Of a stretch of DNA of 64,000 nt, positions 47,421 to 59,324 are shown piece after piece. The stretch is from contig JAZAYU010000007.1 in NCBI GenBank assembly GCA_038501625.1, positions 3,079,685 through 3,143,684 of the forward strand. The letters are read 5' to 3'. The DNA is from Corbicula japonica (taxonomy: Eukaryota > Mollusca > Bivalvia > Venerida > Cyrenidae). The position numbers and the translations under genes are program-made. How positions within the stretch are numbered: position 1 is the first letter of the stretch; each line of letters begins with the position of its first letter. The notes beneath the pieces are model-generated. The model saw nothing but the letters and a program-made list of their open reading frames with translations, did not search any database and was not told where the DNA came from.

Positions 47421-48075
47421 CAGGATCTAACATTTTTTTGACGAGTGATTTAAAGGTAATACCTAATTTAATTTTAACTTTGATGGTATATGTGCAAGTA
47501 GTACTTCCTGTATTTTAATTACATTTAGAGCAATTTAGTTCACTTCCCTAATTATGATCATGTTTAAAATTCACGAAAACTTATCCGCATTTTATTGTCA
47601 TTTTAGTTCACTTGGCCTTGTTACTTCATTTTAAAATTTTAGAGGAAAACTTATGTACCAACAAAGTAGGCGTGATGAATGAATCGTCTCCTTCCAGTTA
47701 ATCATGACTAAGTCATATTTAATCACGCACGAGAAGCAATTGATATTTTTTAACATTCGGGAACATTTGGTCAATACAATGTACTGTAAATGCATGAATT
47801 TTTGTTTGCTTAAAAGTTCGTAGTTGTTTTGTAAATAGCGTTATATGGGTTCCTGAATTTGTGGCTTTCAATTTCTTCTTTCATATTTTTTAACAAAAAT
47901 GTATTTCGTGCACACGAGATCTTTAAAGTATTTGACGAATACTAATGATAATTCACTATTAATAAATTTGCATATTAAACGTCATTGTATACTTGGTGTT
48001 AATCAAGCCGTCACATTCTTGTTGCTTAAACCCTTAGCTATAGATACATGTATGCCTTTATTGCTTGAGAAAACA

Positions 48076-48215
48076 GTGATCCAAATCAGCCGGCACATCT
48101 GCGCCGTCTGATCAGGATCGACACTGTTTGCATTTAGCTTCATTAGGTTATTTCTGACCAAGATGCGGCAAGTAAAGATCTAGATCAGACAGCAGGGACT
48201 ACAATGTCGCACACG
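48076..48215. repeat. Dispersed 'gccggcacatctgcgccgtctgatcagg' element
   Basis: Second copy of the family at 21822-21980, inside intron 2 of gene 5. Confidence 0.6.
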
Positions 48216-48290
48216 CGTTGAAGCGCGTATATAATTATGGAGTCATGAATTAAAAAGTAATTTTAGCAGGAAGATATGATTTATTTTCAG

Positions 48291-48410
48291 GACATTTGAT
48301 GTCTGTTTCGCTACAACGCCAAGAACATATTACAGTGGACAATATAATTTATTTAACGATTTTATGCATTGTTGAAATGTGATATATTTTGACAAAATAA
48401 AAGAGAAACA
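48291..48410 (+). other. 3' untranslated exon of gene 5
   Basis: The acceptor tgatttattttcag ends at 48290. AATAAA lies at 48396. Intron 2 spans 47456-48290. An alternative acceptor (ttaaaattttag, 47642) exists but has no nearby poly(A) signal. Confidence 0.6.
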
Positions 48411-48414
48411 ATTT

Positions 48415-49560
48415 ACGTGTATGTTGGTTTCAAAATCCTCGTATAGGTTATATCCTCTGCAAAATGCATTTTCATTACTGCCTATGAACAGACTCAATCA
48501 AACCGAGTCTGTAATATTTTCATATTATTCGTGAACGGTGGCTTCCAAAGTTCCCTTTTCATCTAATACAGTTCAAATTGATAGACTATTTTACAATTTC
48601 TTTGTTTCATACAAAAAAATTAAAAGGTGTGGTAAAAGATTATTAATATTGCTAATAATGAATATTGGTTATTGATATTGATTGATATTACAGTTAGAGT
48701 AGCTACTGCTACTACGGGCCATTTTAATCTTAATTACGTTGCTTTCAAGTACTAAATGTAACTAATTTATTTTTTATGAGAAATTGTTTAAACTTTTGGT
48801 TTTTATCTAGCATAATAAAAATCTTAAACGCAAAACAATATTGATATGATAGGAAGTTAAGTTAAAATTCAATATATATTGTGGTTGTTACATGACTGGT
48901 GATAGCATGGATTCCTGTCAATCAAGACTCTGAGTGGATGTTGTATTTATTAAAGACGGCAATGCTGAGCTCGTGTTTGGAAAAAAAAACAACACAATAT
49001 ACAAAATATTAACATAACGAAGGACCTTGTATTCTAAAACAATGAGAATGACCTTTGATGTTAGTAACCATATGGAGATTTGACAACGACGAAAAGCAAT
49101 AAACACAATATAAAAACTGTAAAAATGAAACGTTTCTATCTTATTTGATCGATATGTGACACAACAGTAAGACAGAACAAACAATCAAGTTGTTTACAAA
49201 AAATTGTATTTAAAAACATTCAAGCGAGATTGTTAATATTTGGATCAATCATGACAAAAAATGCGTGGTTTCGGAAAAAAGAAAGCTTCCTGATTTCATT
49301 TCAGACATAAGATGAAGAAAACATGGCGTTTAAATTAGTGAAAACAAATGTACTTGCCCATGGTAACCAATGCCACATAACAATGCCATTAAACATAGAC
49401 GCATAGCGCTTCTAAGAAGGGCCATTTGATTTTTGAGACATTTTATACATAAAACAATTATATTCTAAAAGTGCAAAAGCTTAAAAACGTGTTTACGCAT
49501 TTCTTTTTATTCCAATAAAGATTTTGCAATATTTTTTTTATAAAAAATGAACATTGATAT
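48415..49560. other. Gene-free stretch
   Basis: One copy of the aaccgagtctgtaatatttt dispersed repeat lies at about 48478-48575. Otherwise nothing was recognised. Confidence 0.4.
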
Positions 49561-49566
49561 CTTTCG

Positions 49567-49771
49567 ACATTACAATTGATATCTAACATACACTATGAAG
49601 TTTAAGATCAAATTTCGCTCTAACTTAGATGCGCCAACATTACATTGATATCGAACATACGCTATGAAGTTTTAGATGAAATTTCGGTGTAACTGAGAGG
49701 CTGACATTACTTCGATATCGAACATACGCTATGAAGTTTTAGATGAAATTTTACTGTAACTTAGATGGTGA
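49567..49771. repeat. Three-copy ~68-bp tandem repeat
   Basis: Units start at 49567, 49637 and 49704. Each carries acattac, gatatcgaacatacgctatg and gttttagatgaaatt. The last two are most alike. Confidence 0.9.
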
Positions 49772-49820
49772 CGTTTCAGTTATAACTGACGTAAGTCATG
49801 ATACCTGTAGTCATGTCATT

Positions 49821-50073
49821 TGAGGCACGCCACGGGAAAAGGTACATTCGGTCAATTTTTGTGTCATTTTTGTTGTTACTATATTTAGAAAGAACATTCA
49901 AATTTCTTTTATTTTCTCATAACAAAACACTGATTTTGTTACACATTTTGACAATAAAATTGTATTTTTACCGCGAATTGCATAATAATTAATGTCGTCT
50001 GCTCAAATTTATGACGTCTTTTCAAGGATTGACGTCAACTACCAGAAGGTACCTTTTCCCGTGACGTGCCTCA
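49821..50073. mobile_element. 'CGTCACGGGAAAAGG' MITE, copy 2 (inverted)
   Basis: tgaggcacgccacgggaaaa at the left and ttttcccgtgacgtgcctca at the right are near-perfect inverted ends. The interior (gcgaattgcataataattaa, gtcgtctgctcaaatttatg) is the reverse of copies 1 and 3. Confidence 0.9.
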
Positions 50074-50079
50074 TTAATG

Positions 50080-50915
50080 TTCAAGTAAACAATTAACATT
50101 GACGTAAATAGTTCATTATAATACCAGCGTTTTTCTACTACATGAATCTATCTTCATTTAAAAGATGCCGACATTTATTACAATTATTTTATATTTGAAA
50201 AATAACAATAGCTGTAGAAAGTAACGGTTGTTAGCAAGAGTCCCAAACATCCAAAGGACTGAAATGTATTCAAGATAAGTTACTCGAATCATATATCTTA
50301 TACCAAAATATCGTCGCTCTATAAATGAAATAAAATACGAACGCCTTATAACGGAAGTCCGCTTCAGGTTTTTCAGTATGTACAGTATAAGAACATAACT
50401 TTTTAAAAATTCTTCATTTTTAGACAGTGTGTTTTACATTTAAAAATCCATTTTTGAAACTGGCGTTATTTGAAAAATAGATCAAAAATCATTTTCCGCA
50501 TTTCAAAACTGTTCTCATTAGAACATAATATTGTTTGGTATTAAAAAAAAAGAAAATGAATTTCCTATTTCAAAAAGTTATGATATTTTAACGAAATCAC
50601 GTTCAAATATAATATGATATTTTTTTTATAAGAAACATATTTAAATATAAACAAGAGCCAGTCGGAAACGAGAGCATGCTTATCTTTTCAGAAAATGTTG
50701 CATGTACACATTTAAAGGGTCATTATTTCAGTTGGAGAGCGAGTCAGAAGTTTGTAAAAAAGACCCAACCCACATCCCGTTACAACGATTTTTTGTTTCC
50801 AAGGTAAAATAAAAAAAAAACGATAAGAGGGTTCTAAGAATGGAGTGGTTAACCCGCCCCATCCCCCTAAAATGATTGTTGCTCTGAGCTTAACAATAAA
50901 TTTAATCAAAAATCC
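50080..50915. other. Gene-free stretch
   Basis: AT-rich, with homopolymer A runs near 50810. No feature recognised. Confidence 0.4.
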
Positions 50916-50917
50916 GT

Positions 50918-51072
<155 letters not shown>

Positions 51073-51074
51073 CA

Positions 51075-52325
51075 CCATCGCACCATTCACTAACACATTT
51101 TTGTTTGATTCTTGGCATACGTAAACGGGATATGGTGGTGAACAAGTTTACTAAGTTTGAAAGCTTTAGCTATAGGACTATGTAAGATATTAATAGGTTG
51201 CACGCAAACTATAACTATTTAAGCAAGACAGCGATGCGACGAAGAAATGAATGCAATCAGTGTGTCGACATAAGATTCGTATATTTCGAATAGACGAGGT
51301 TAAGTCTGAAACGTGACTTTGAGAAATAATTTATTTCCGATAAAAATTGAAATACAAGATTTGAGATATACCATATGTTTTACAGTTCATTGGTCAATAC
51401 AAAAGAAGAATATTGAGTATGTACGTACATTTATCATTTACATTTCCTCTTTGTTAAGTATAAGGGGATCTGTCAAGGTGATGAACTATTCTTATCGATC
51501 GTTTTAAACAAATATATCATAAGGTTGGAAGACGTTGACCGCCCGATTATAATTATGACACACAAGAATTCTGTTTACTCAACTGCAGCACATGTAACAC
51601 AATAGGCAATAAATAAGAGAAATATATAATATATTATCCTTTTTTCCAAATGATAAAGTATTATTAATGTGTTTAATGTGCTTTTGATAGTCCGGTAACT
51701 AAAGAATTCTAACAGCTGCATGAACTTGTCCGCTAAAATCAGATCAACGTACTAAAACTACAAAAATCAGCGAAACGGTTTGATTATTGTTTCATTCATG
51801 CAAAGAAAGATTGTTATATATGTAGAGATTAAACTGTCCTATAGGTTAACTCGGGTGGGCATGATTATATGCTTTTTGCACTGGTAAGTGACCACGTGAG
51901 ACAATGGAATATATGTGTTTTAACATTAATTTTAATATTGATTTCTTAAAGCATTTTTTTTTCTTAAAAAAAACAACTATTAGCCACAAGATCCTATACT
52001 ATTTTTTAAATAATAGGTTTTTATTCTTCAAAATGCAAGGGCAATTATAATTTCATTCTGATACCTCATTATTTTCAAAGTAATATTGCTGACAAATCAG
52101 ATCCACCCTAAAGCAACACTGTCTCACACAGGTTAGCAATTTTCAAGTTTAGCTAAGGTCTTCCTATGGTCCAGAGAATCCTTCACAATTAGTTGAACAA
52201 TTTTGTGAAAGTTTAAGGACATAGCTTGCTTTCAATTCTACTTATTCATAATTGAGCTAGTGGGTTACGGGGTGTTTTAACGACCAGTTTCTCTGCTCAT
52301 CTCTCAAAGCAATACTTGCGTTCAG
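51075..52325. other. Gene-free stretch
   Basis: No exon, RNA gene or repeat family was recognised. Confidence 0.4.
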
Positions 52326-52329
52326 TCTT

Positions 52330-52477
52330 TTGCCCAAGATCATAAATCTAAATCTGGAGATCAGTCTCAAATCTCAAGGATCTGATTGGCTGAAATGGCG
52401 ACTGGTCGCCATTTTAGCCAATCAAATCCTTGAGATTTGAGACTGATCTCAAAACTTAGTTTTATGATCTTGGGCCC
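52330..52477. mobile_element. Palindromic MITE, copy C
   Basis: A more diverged copy of the family (tgcccaagatcataaatcta). The two arms have drifted together and still pair (aaggatctgattggctgaaa / ttttagccaatcaaatcctt). The centre is gcgactggtcgc. Confidence 0.9.
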
Positions 52478-52780
52478 TTTTTAACTAAGAAGAAGATATA
52501 TTGGCATTTGTTGTCAAATTAATTATTTGGGAATAAATATATTGCCACTAGATTTCAAGTTGGTTTTTATCTCATTTAAGTAAAACTATTCAATCTTAAT
52601 TTAAACATTTAACATAATTTGTATCTTTTCGACATTCTGACAGATGAGGTTAACATTTTAATTGCCACTAACATGACCTCGATCTTTGAAGTAACACCGC
52701 AGCTTTCAATATTGTGGATCCCAACTGATGAATAGTGATAACGTGTTAAATGTCGGACGTGAAACAAAACATTTCAAGTT

Positions 52781-53331
52781 TTACTCGTTGGATAATGTTA
52801 ACGGCTTGCAAAAATTGAATTCTTTTTTGCATGCCCAAAAGCATGGTACAGAACCTGCCTGAGGAATGTTAAACAGAAAGCTGCTGCTATCGTAAGGATG
52901 TAATAAATGGGAAGCGTCACGGGAAAATGTACCTTCGGACAATCGACGTCAATCCTTGAAATGACGTCATAAAATTTAGCAGACGGCATTAATTATTATG
53001 CATTTCGCGGTAAAATATCATTTTATTGTCAAAATGTGTAAGAAAATAACTTCTTAGTGATGAGAAACCAAATGAAAGTTGTAATGTCTTTCAAAATATA
53101 GTAATAACTTAAATGTAACAAAATATGACCGAATGTACCTTTTCCCGTGATGCACCCAAAATCAGAAAAAGATGGCCCCTTGAGGATGTTCCTTCTAGAT
53201 GAGTCCATCCCTGCATATTTCATTGTTTTTGTTAATTGCACAGGCGAGACTATTCCTAGACTAGCTTCCAATATACTTAAAGCTTGAGCTTGCTGAACAT
53301 TAATAGATGAAAATGGAACTTGAGAAGCCAC
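52781..53331 (-). pseudogene. Coding-like segment split by a MITE, unknown protein
   Basis: Minus strand: 53331 to about 53159 is open and protein-like (SSINVQQAQALSILEASLGI, then TMKYAGMDSSRRNILKG, SFSDFG). It runs straight into the terminus of the MITE at 52908-53158. On the other side 52907-52781 is open in one frame (HPYDSSSFLFNIPQAGSVPC, then FWACKKEFNFCKPLTLSN) and then stops. Joining across the MITE gives one plausible exon. I do not recognise the family. It could be a host gene fragment or an old transposon. Confidence 0.45.
52908..53158. mobile_element. 'CGTCACGGGAAAAGG' MITE, copy 3
   Basis: Ends tgggaagcgtcacgggaaaa and ttttcccgtgatgcaccca. The interior shares gcagacggcattaattatta and atgcatttcgcggtaaaat with copy 1. 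Confidence 0.9.
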
Positions 53332-53352
53332 ATAATATTATAGGACAAATAT

Positions 53353-53510
53353 CAAAATATTGGAGGCACGGTTTAATTGATCCTGATAATGAGCAGTAAT
53401 GGAAACGCATATTTACTGTCCGCGCCGCCAAGACCCTGGTTGAGCGCAACTCAATATTTTCCCAAAAATAAATATCGTGCGTAACGGCTTTCAAAGGGCG
53501 CAACTGGTAA
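53353..53510. repeat. Dispersed 'gagcagtaatggaaacgcatatttactg' repeat
   Basis: ctgataatgagcagtaatgg and gagcgcaactcaatattt match a copy at 60372-60530 and parts at 36595-36690 and 37260-37310. Confidence 0.65.
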
Positions 53511-54082
53511 CAGCACTGATTGAATGTACCGGGCGATGTTGGATGTTTCTTCAATAAATATACACAGTAATATTGATGGAAACTGACATCAGTAACTGTT
53601 CAATACCAATGAAATGTCGGAAGAAAATCTTTAGTTTTAACTCTTACACAATAGGTTAGAGTGTTAAACCATAGGTTTAGGTCTGTTGTAATGTGGGTTT
53701 AACTTTTTAACCTATGGTTTAATGAATAATTGTGCTAACAGCATGCCATAACCAATTTGTGTAGCAACAAGAGCAATAATGTTACTAAAAAGATTTGTCT
53801 TTATAAGGACGAGTTATTTCTCTTTGTTGATTTTTCATACCGATCATAACATTGCCCGATTAAATAGGCGAATTTTTCGACAAACTCTTTTGTACATTTT
53901 TATGCATCTATTTCTTGATGGCAACAGATTAAAACCCATTTTTATAAAAACAAAATTCATATAAGGTATTTGTTAACGTGAAAAACATTGTAGATTACTC
54001 ATTTTAAGTCCTTAAGATCATTGAGTACCCGCCCTTCGGCTTTGCAATGAATGCTATTAGCTTCTAATTTTTTTATATGTTT

Positions 54083-54270
54083 GTGAGCTTTTGCATGCAA
54101 CATTGTTGAGCCGATGGGTGGGTTGGAGTTGTTTCATCAAGACAACTTGTACTTGTTTTGTGATTTGAGAACCTGTGTGAGGTTGGTGCACCCTTGAACC
54201 TGGTTTAAACCCCCAGTGGCAATTTGATTTGCCACTGACCGTTCTAAGGCGGTAACCCCTCGGGTTCTCA
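54083..54270 (+). repeat. Dispersed 'ggttggtgcacc ... ccccagtggc' repeat, direct copy
   Basis: Counterpart of the inverted copy at 22771-22985. Confidence 0.75.
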
Positions 54271-54274
54271 TTTT

Positions 54275-55245
54275 TGTTAATTGTTTGTGGTGTCTTTTTT
54301 GAAACTGATCATTTTATTAACCATGCTCTCTCCCTCTCTCTTCTTCTTGACTGTGTGGGGAACTGATTTTTTTCTGAATGTGGCGATTCATGATATGCAT
54401 ATTTCATCTTTTTTTAAATGCCGTTAAAATGGTTGTTAACTGAGGCCATTTTACAAATTAAAAGAAATCAATTTATTTTTTTCTCGTTTAGGGCAAACCC
54501 ATTTATCAGGGGACTATAAGCAACTGAACATGGAATGGTATGTATATTAAAATACCGCAATGACATAGTTTAGGGAAACAACAAACTTAGCACAGGAGTG
54601 GGCCTAAATACTAGTAATTAGAATCAAAATTAAAGTACTCTGCCCGTAAATTAAACGTTGCAATGTACTGAGCTTCAAACAACAACACTGAACATTACAC
54701 ATTACTCTAAAAACAGTATCTTCTAACAAGATAGGGCATTGACACTAATCAATTACCTTTTCGAATTTAACTGTTACAGTATTAAGTCGAATTGTATTCC
54801 TTTTTCAAGTTACTATTATGATATATGCTGAATAACTAAATAACAGGTTAATATATATTTGTTAAATATTTTAATGAGATTATTAAATAATTTAATTCAT
54901 TCATATGAACTCGTTTAACTGCACAACAATTTTCAATTGTGAAGACGTTTAACAATAACATACGTTCAGAATGCATATTTAATTTGTCTGTTTCGACCCT
55001 CAAAATACTTTAAATATTTTGGTTTGTAATTGATACGATAAAAGCACTGGTTTTACCCAGTGATCTACAAAATGTGAAACATTTTCCTTTATCTTGGCGA
55101 AATTTAGCGTGAAATATATCGTGATCTGGTGACATTGCGCTTAACACCTTCATTCAACAAACTGTGACTTGGACCTAATTATCAGTTTCATAGGTTATTA
55201 TAGTTTACTTAAAAAAAATCGAATAATGTCCGCTTAGTTATTTCA
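54275..55245. other. Gene-free stretch
   Basis: AT-rich, nothing recognised. Confidence 0.4.
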
Positions 55246-55249
55246 AAAG

Positions 55250-55799
55250 TGGTACGCGGAAATTAACAACTCTAGAAAGCTTGTATCTTATGCATTATTT
55301 AAACATGATTTTGAACTTGAAAAATACATGCTTATTCATTCAAAAGGAACATACAGAATTGCACTTTCAAAATTTAGAATATCTGCTCACAACCTTCGCA
55401 TAGAAAGTGGTAGACATGAAAATACGCCCCTAGAAAATAGATTATGTACATTTTGCAATATGCGACAGATCGAAAATGAATACCATTTCTTACTTGTTTG
55501 TCCTAATTAGAACTTAGAAATAAATATTTTAAACGAAATCAAACAAAACTGTTATTTATGTTGCAAAATTCATATTCGTAGCCAATAAAAAAAAAATACA
55601 TAAAAATCATATTTGTTACACCTCGCAATTGTTAAAATTATACATTCCACTGAAATTGTAATATTTTGAAGATTGAATTTACTCTTCTGTTAACCGTATG
55701 TGTGTAATTGTTTTTTTTCCATGTCTTTTCTGTTTATTGTATTATGGCTATAAACATTGTATTGTGTTTTATGCTGAAATAAACTGATACTGATAATGA
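55250..55799 (+). mobile_element. 5'-truncated LINE: RT C-terminus and 3' tail
   Basis: The frame from 55250 reads WYAEINNSRKLVSYALFK, then KFRISAHNLRIESGRHEN, then a zinc-knuckle-like CTFCNMRQIENEYHFLLVC (C-x2-C-x9-H-x4-C), and stops at 55508. The 3' UTR ends ttatgctgaaataaactgat followed by short actgat repeats, the usual end of such bivalve LINEs. The 5' part is missing, as in most LINE copies. It cannot move by itself. Confidence 0.85.
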
Positions 55800-56347
55800 T
55801 TTCCGATGACTGCAATATATGACATCTCATTGTTTCCAATTGATGAAAAGCAAACATTAAAAGTAAACAAACACGACAAGAAATGAAAACGTAGCAAGCT
55901 TGATTTGATTGAACCTGTTCATGGACAGAAATGAAAATGTATAAAGCGCAACCTAATATCTACACAGGTAAACAGCATACTTTTTATCCATGTCGATCGG
56001 TGGTGGGCAGGCGGTATTTTTTAAATTAAAACCATTCAATGATCAGCGGCGAATAGTTCCCAGACAACGGATAAGATTACTCTTCACGAGAAAACATTGA
56101 AAGTTAGAGTTCTGGTAACATTATGAGGTCTGGTGATAAGCAGCTGTACTATAACTGAGAAAATGAAATTCAAGTTCAAACTTTATTTGGAATAAACAAT
56201 ATTTTATCATGTCTTTCTTGTCCTCAACAATGGAAGATTTGAACATTCATGTAAATACAATTATTATTCTTCCCTACAGATAAAAATGCAAATAACAAAA
56301 ACATGTTTAGAAATGTAGGAGAAAATGCATTAAAATTATATGTTTTG

Positions 56348-56349
<2 letters not shown>

Positions 56350-56386
<37 letters not shown>

Positions 56387-56475
56387 AATAAATAAATAAT
56401 TATAATAATAGTTTTAATAATAATAATAATAAAAATAATATTAATTATAATAATAATAATTTTAATTATAATACA
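56350..56475. repeat. (AAT)n/(AAAT)n microsatellite
   Basis: ataataataata passing into aataaataaata and back, about 125 bases. Confidence 0.92.
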
Positions 56476-56479
56476 TTGG

Positions 56480-57175
56480 GGACGTCCGGTATTTTAATAT
56501 AACAACACGTACTTTGCACTAATGTCTTGTATACAAAAGACATATACCATTTTGATAAAATAACAAGAAAAGTATAACATACACATATGTTATACGTGGA
56601 CGACTTTAAATGGAAATGGAGAAATGAAGACGTGTATCACTTTTCCCAACAATAAAACTCCACATACTCAAGCAAACATAAAAATACTTTGAAATCTCCA
56701 CTCTTAAGCATATTTGGTACCCATAATCATTGAGGCGAGAAACCAATCGCCGGTACTTATCTTTCGCTGAAAACCTCAATATAAAGCCGGACCCGCCGGT
56801 ACTTATCTTTCGTTGAAAACCACTATACGAAGCCGGACCCATTATGTCTTGGGTTGGAATAGATGTACGTGGTAATGGTCATCTAGTAATAGTTAACTAG
56901 TACTAATAAGTTATGACCCATAATTCGTCCAGAAAATGTACAAAAAAGTAATATATTCATATCAGGAATCGCCACACTCAAAAAACATAGCTTCCCCACG
57001 CAGCGAAAAAGAAGAGAGGAAGATAAGAGTATTTGGGTGAGTGGGGCAGAAATGTTCAACGACTAGTTATATGACTGTACAAAATAAACGCAAACATGAT
57101 TCACAAATTACTTCCAAATATCTCTTAAATCTTTTGAGTTGGACCCAACACTAGAAAACAAAGCGTCACAGCTAT
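56480..57175. other. Region downstream of the unknown spliced gene
   Basis: A direct repeat of gccggtacttatctttcg occurs at 56750 and 56792 (42-bp spacing). A dispersed block (atcaggaatcgccacactca) is shared with 22666-22735. No exon was seen. Confidence 0.5.
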
Positions 57176-57180
57176 GTATA

Positions 57181-59131
57181 TTAAACTATTTTAAATCCTT
57201 TATAAAGTTTCGCACGGTTTAAAGGCCACTCCATGTTAAATTGTGACTTGGACTCTTCAAGAAAGTGTAGAACATATCGTAACAACAGGTATATCAAATC
57301 ACGTCTTTTCTCGCACGTCTTTGGAGGAAACGTTATTTCAATACTGGCATGACAGTGTGACTGACCAATGAAATCGCCGCATTTCTGTTGAATGATGAAC
57401 CATTTACTAAGTAGCCTTTTCTCTAGTCTTTTGTAGATCTTGCTCGGAAATTTCAGACAGCATTCCCTTTGCAACGTTGCCAGCTCACAGCCCATGTAAC
57501 GAATTAAACCGACTATTGTCGATAACTGTATATAGTGTTCCGTAACAGAATTCTAAAATGAGAGTATGTGAATGTGTGTATTCACATTAGTTATAATTAT
57601 TAGTAGCTTGGTTAGACAAAGTTAAATAGTAAATTAAAACGTCACACACCAAATCGATATGTTGATTGATCCACACATATGCAAATAGCAGTATTTAGTA
57701 ACTACTCAATTGAATGTTGACAATACTAAACATACATTCGCCAAAACTCAGTATTTACACCTGTGGTCCAGAAAACAGTACAATTTATATCCATCCCAAA
57801 ACAATGGTGTGCTTATGGCTGTGAACATGGAACCCTAATGTTGTATTTTAGATTAATCCCCATGTGATACCAGTGCCCAAGGTTATAAAACTGAGCATGG
57901 AAACCAGTCTTAAATCTCAAGGATCTGATTGGCTGAAATGGCGACCAGTTCCCATTTACAATCTCAGCTTTATAACCTTCAGCCCAGAATAAAAGAGAGA
58001 ACAATGAGCGGAACCAAGATTAATAGATCAATAGAATTTAGACAGGGGATTAAAGAACACAAACACTGCATATAACAGAGAACGCCAATGGAAACGTTAT
58101 GAAGCAAGAAGTATATCATTGATGTGACTTAACAATATCCAGTTCCACACTTGCGGGAAAATTAAAACCAACCATCTTAAAACTGGTTATACTACAAGTA
58201 TACTGAATATTATGTGTGATATATATGTATATTAGAAATAATGTAAATACATGTTTAACTACCTGAGACTGAATATTCGGCCGCACTATTTTGGCATTTA
58301 GCTCATCTAGGAGATTGGTTAAATTCAAACGCTCTATTTGTTTCTTGCATCGGATTTCCTTCTTCTCCTGTCAAAACAATTACAACAATTAGCAACCTTT
58401 GTTCAAAGTAAAAAAAACACAATGAATACACTGTAGTAGTAAAACAACTCTTTGTCCTTGGAGATCCTATAGCTGCTACCGGCGTCCCTTGCGATATGTC
58501 TCTTTTCATTACATAATTTTCAAAGCTCATTTTGTCAGTGTTTTTGTGTTCTGTTAATTGTATTTTTGCAAACATGTTGCTTCATAAGGAGGTTTTTGCC
58601 CGTGCAGATGGATATTTCGAAATCTCTTATAGTACAAGAAAACGTTTTACGAACTCCTATAACGACGTGAAAATCTATTTAAAGCGATACAAACACTTGT
58701 ATTTTTTTCATACTGTTTCAAATGCTTCATTTCTAATATATGTTTAACGACTTAAATTGGGGTTAATACACTTAGAATAGTAAAACTAGTTGAAATAAAC
58801 TATAGCTTATAATACGTTCTAGGTACATTACTCGAACATTACTCGAATCTTACTTGCTTATACTTATACATATTACATAAATACATTACTGTAACAATAC
58901 TTACAAACTTTTTGATAATTCCATTGATATATGCTATTTCGTGCAAAGTGGTAACTTTTATCGCTTGTATGAAGTCTTCCTTCACATCACAAGTTTCACC
59001 CTCATTTTTGAAAACGTCTCCATGAACTGGATCGGAGCAAATGTTGTAATGAAATGGACTGCCAGCTTTTGGACATTTTTCAGAAGGTTTTTGTTCTGCT
59101 AAACGTTTACCTGGTAGTGCTTTAGCCAGGC
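57181..59131 (-). CDS. Last three coding exons of a spliced gene, unknown family
   Basis: Exon A 59131-58905 starts behind attattttgtag and ends aaaaagttt|gtaagt. It reads GKRLAEQKPSEKCPKAG, HYNICSDPVHGDVF, EDFIQAIKVTTLHEIAYING. Exon B 58367-58263 lies between ttgttttgacag and cag|gtagtt and adds a 35-residue charged helix (KKQIERLNLTNLLDELNAK). Exon C 57552-57181 follows ctctcattttag and encodes 123 residues (LSTIVGLIRYMGCELATLQ, LEKRLLSKWFIIQQKCGDF, LIYLLLRYVLHFLEESKSQF) to a stop. Junctions A/B and B/C are both phase 0 and the frame is open throughout. At least 233 residues, mostly helical with several Cys, and no signal peptide or known motif seen. Upstream exons are needed: exon A starts with two bases of a split codon and has no Met, and I could not find them. 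Function unknown. Confidence 0.8.
57873..57985. mobile_element. Palindromic MITE, copy D, deleted right arm
   Basis: The left arm is intact (tgcccaaggttataaaactg). About 35 bases of the right arm are missing after gcgaccagttcc. ccag flanks both sides. It sits in the intron between exons B and C of the unknown gene. Confidence 0.88.
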
Positions 59132-59184
59132 CTACAAAATAATTATATGAATTTAAGTAAAGTGAAAACAGATAAATTGTTGTA

Positions 59185-59320
59185 CGGGACGCGTCACGGG
59201 AAGAGGAGTCTTCCTAGAAATGACGTCATAAGTTGAGCAGACGACAAAGCTTAGAATGCATTCTCTGGTTAAAGCAACATGCAAAAAATGTGTCATAACA
59301 TTTCACGTTAGTTTTTTGAA
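59185..59320. mobile_element. 'CGTCACGGGAAAAGG' MITE, partial copy 4
   Basis: gacgcgtcacgggaagagg, tgacgtcataagttgagcag and atgcattctctggttaaa follow the order of copy 1. The right end is not found. Confidence 0.6.
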
Positions 59321-59324
59321 AATA

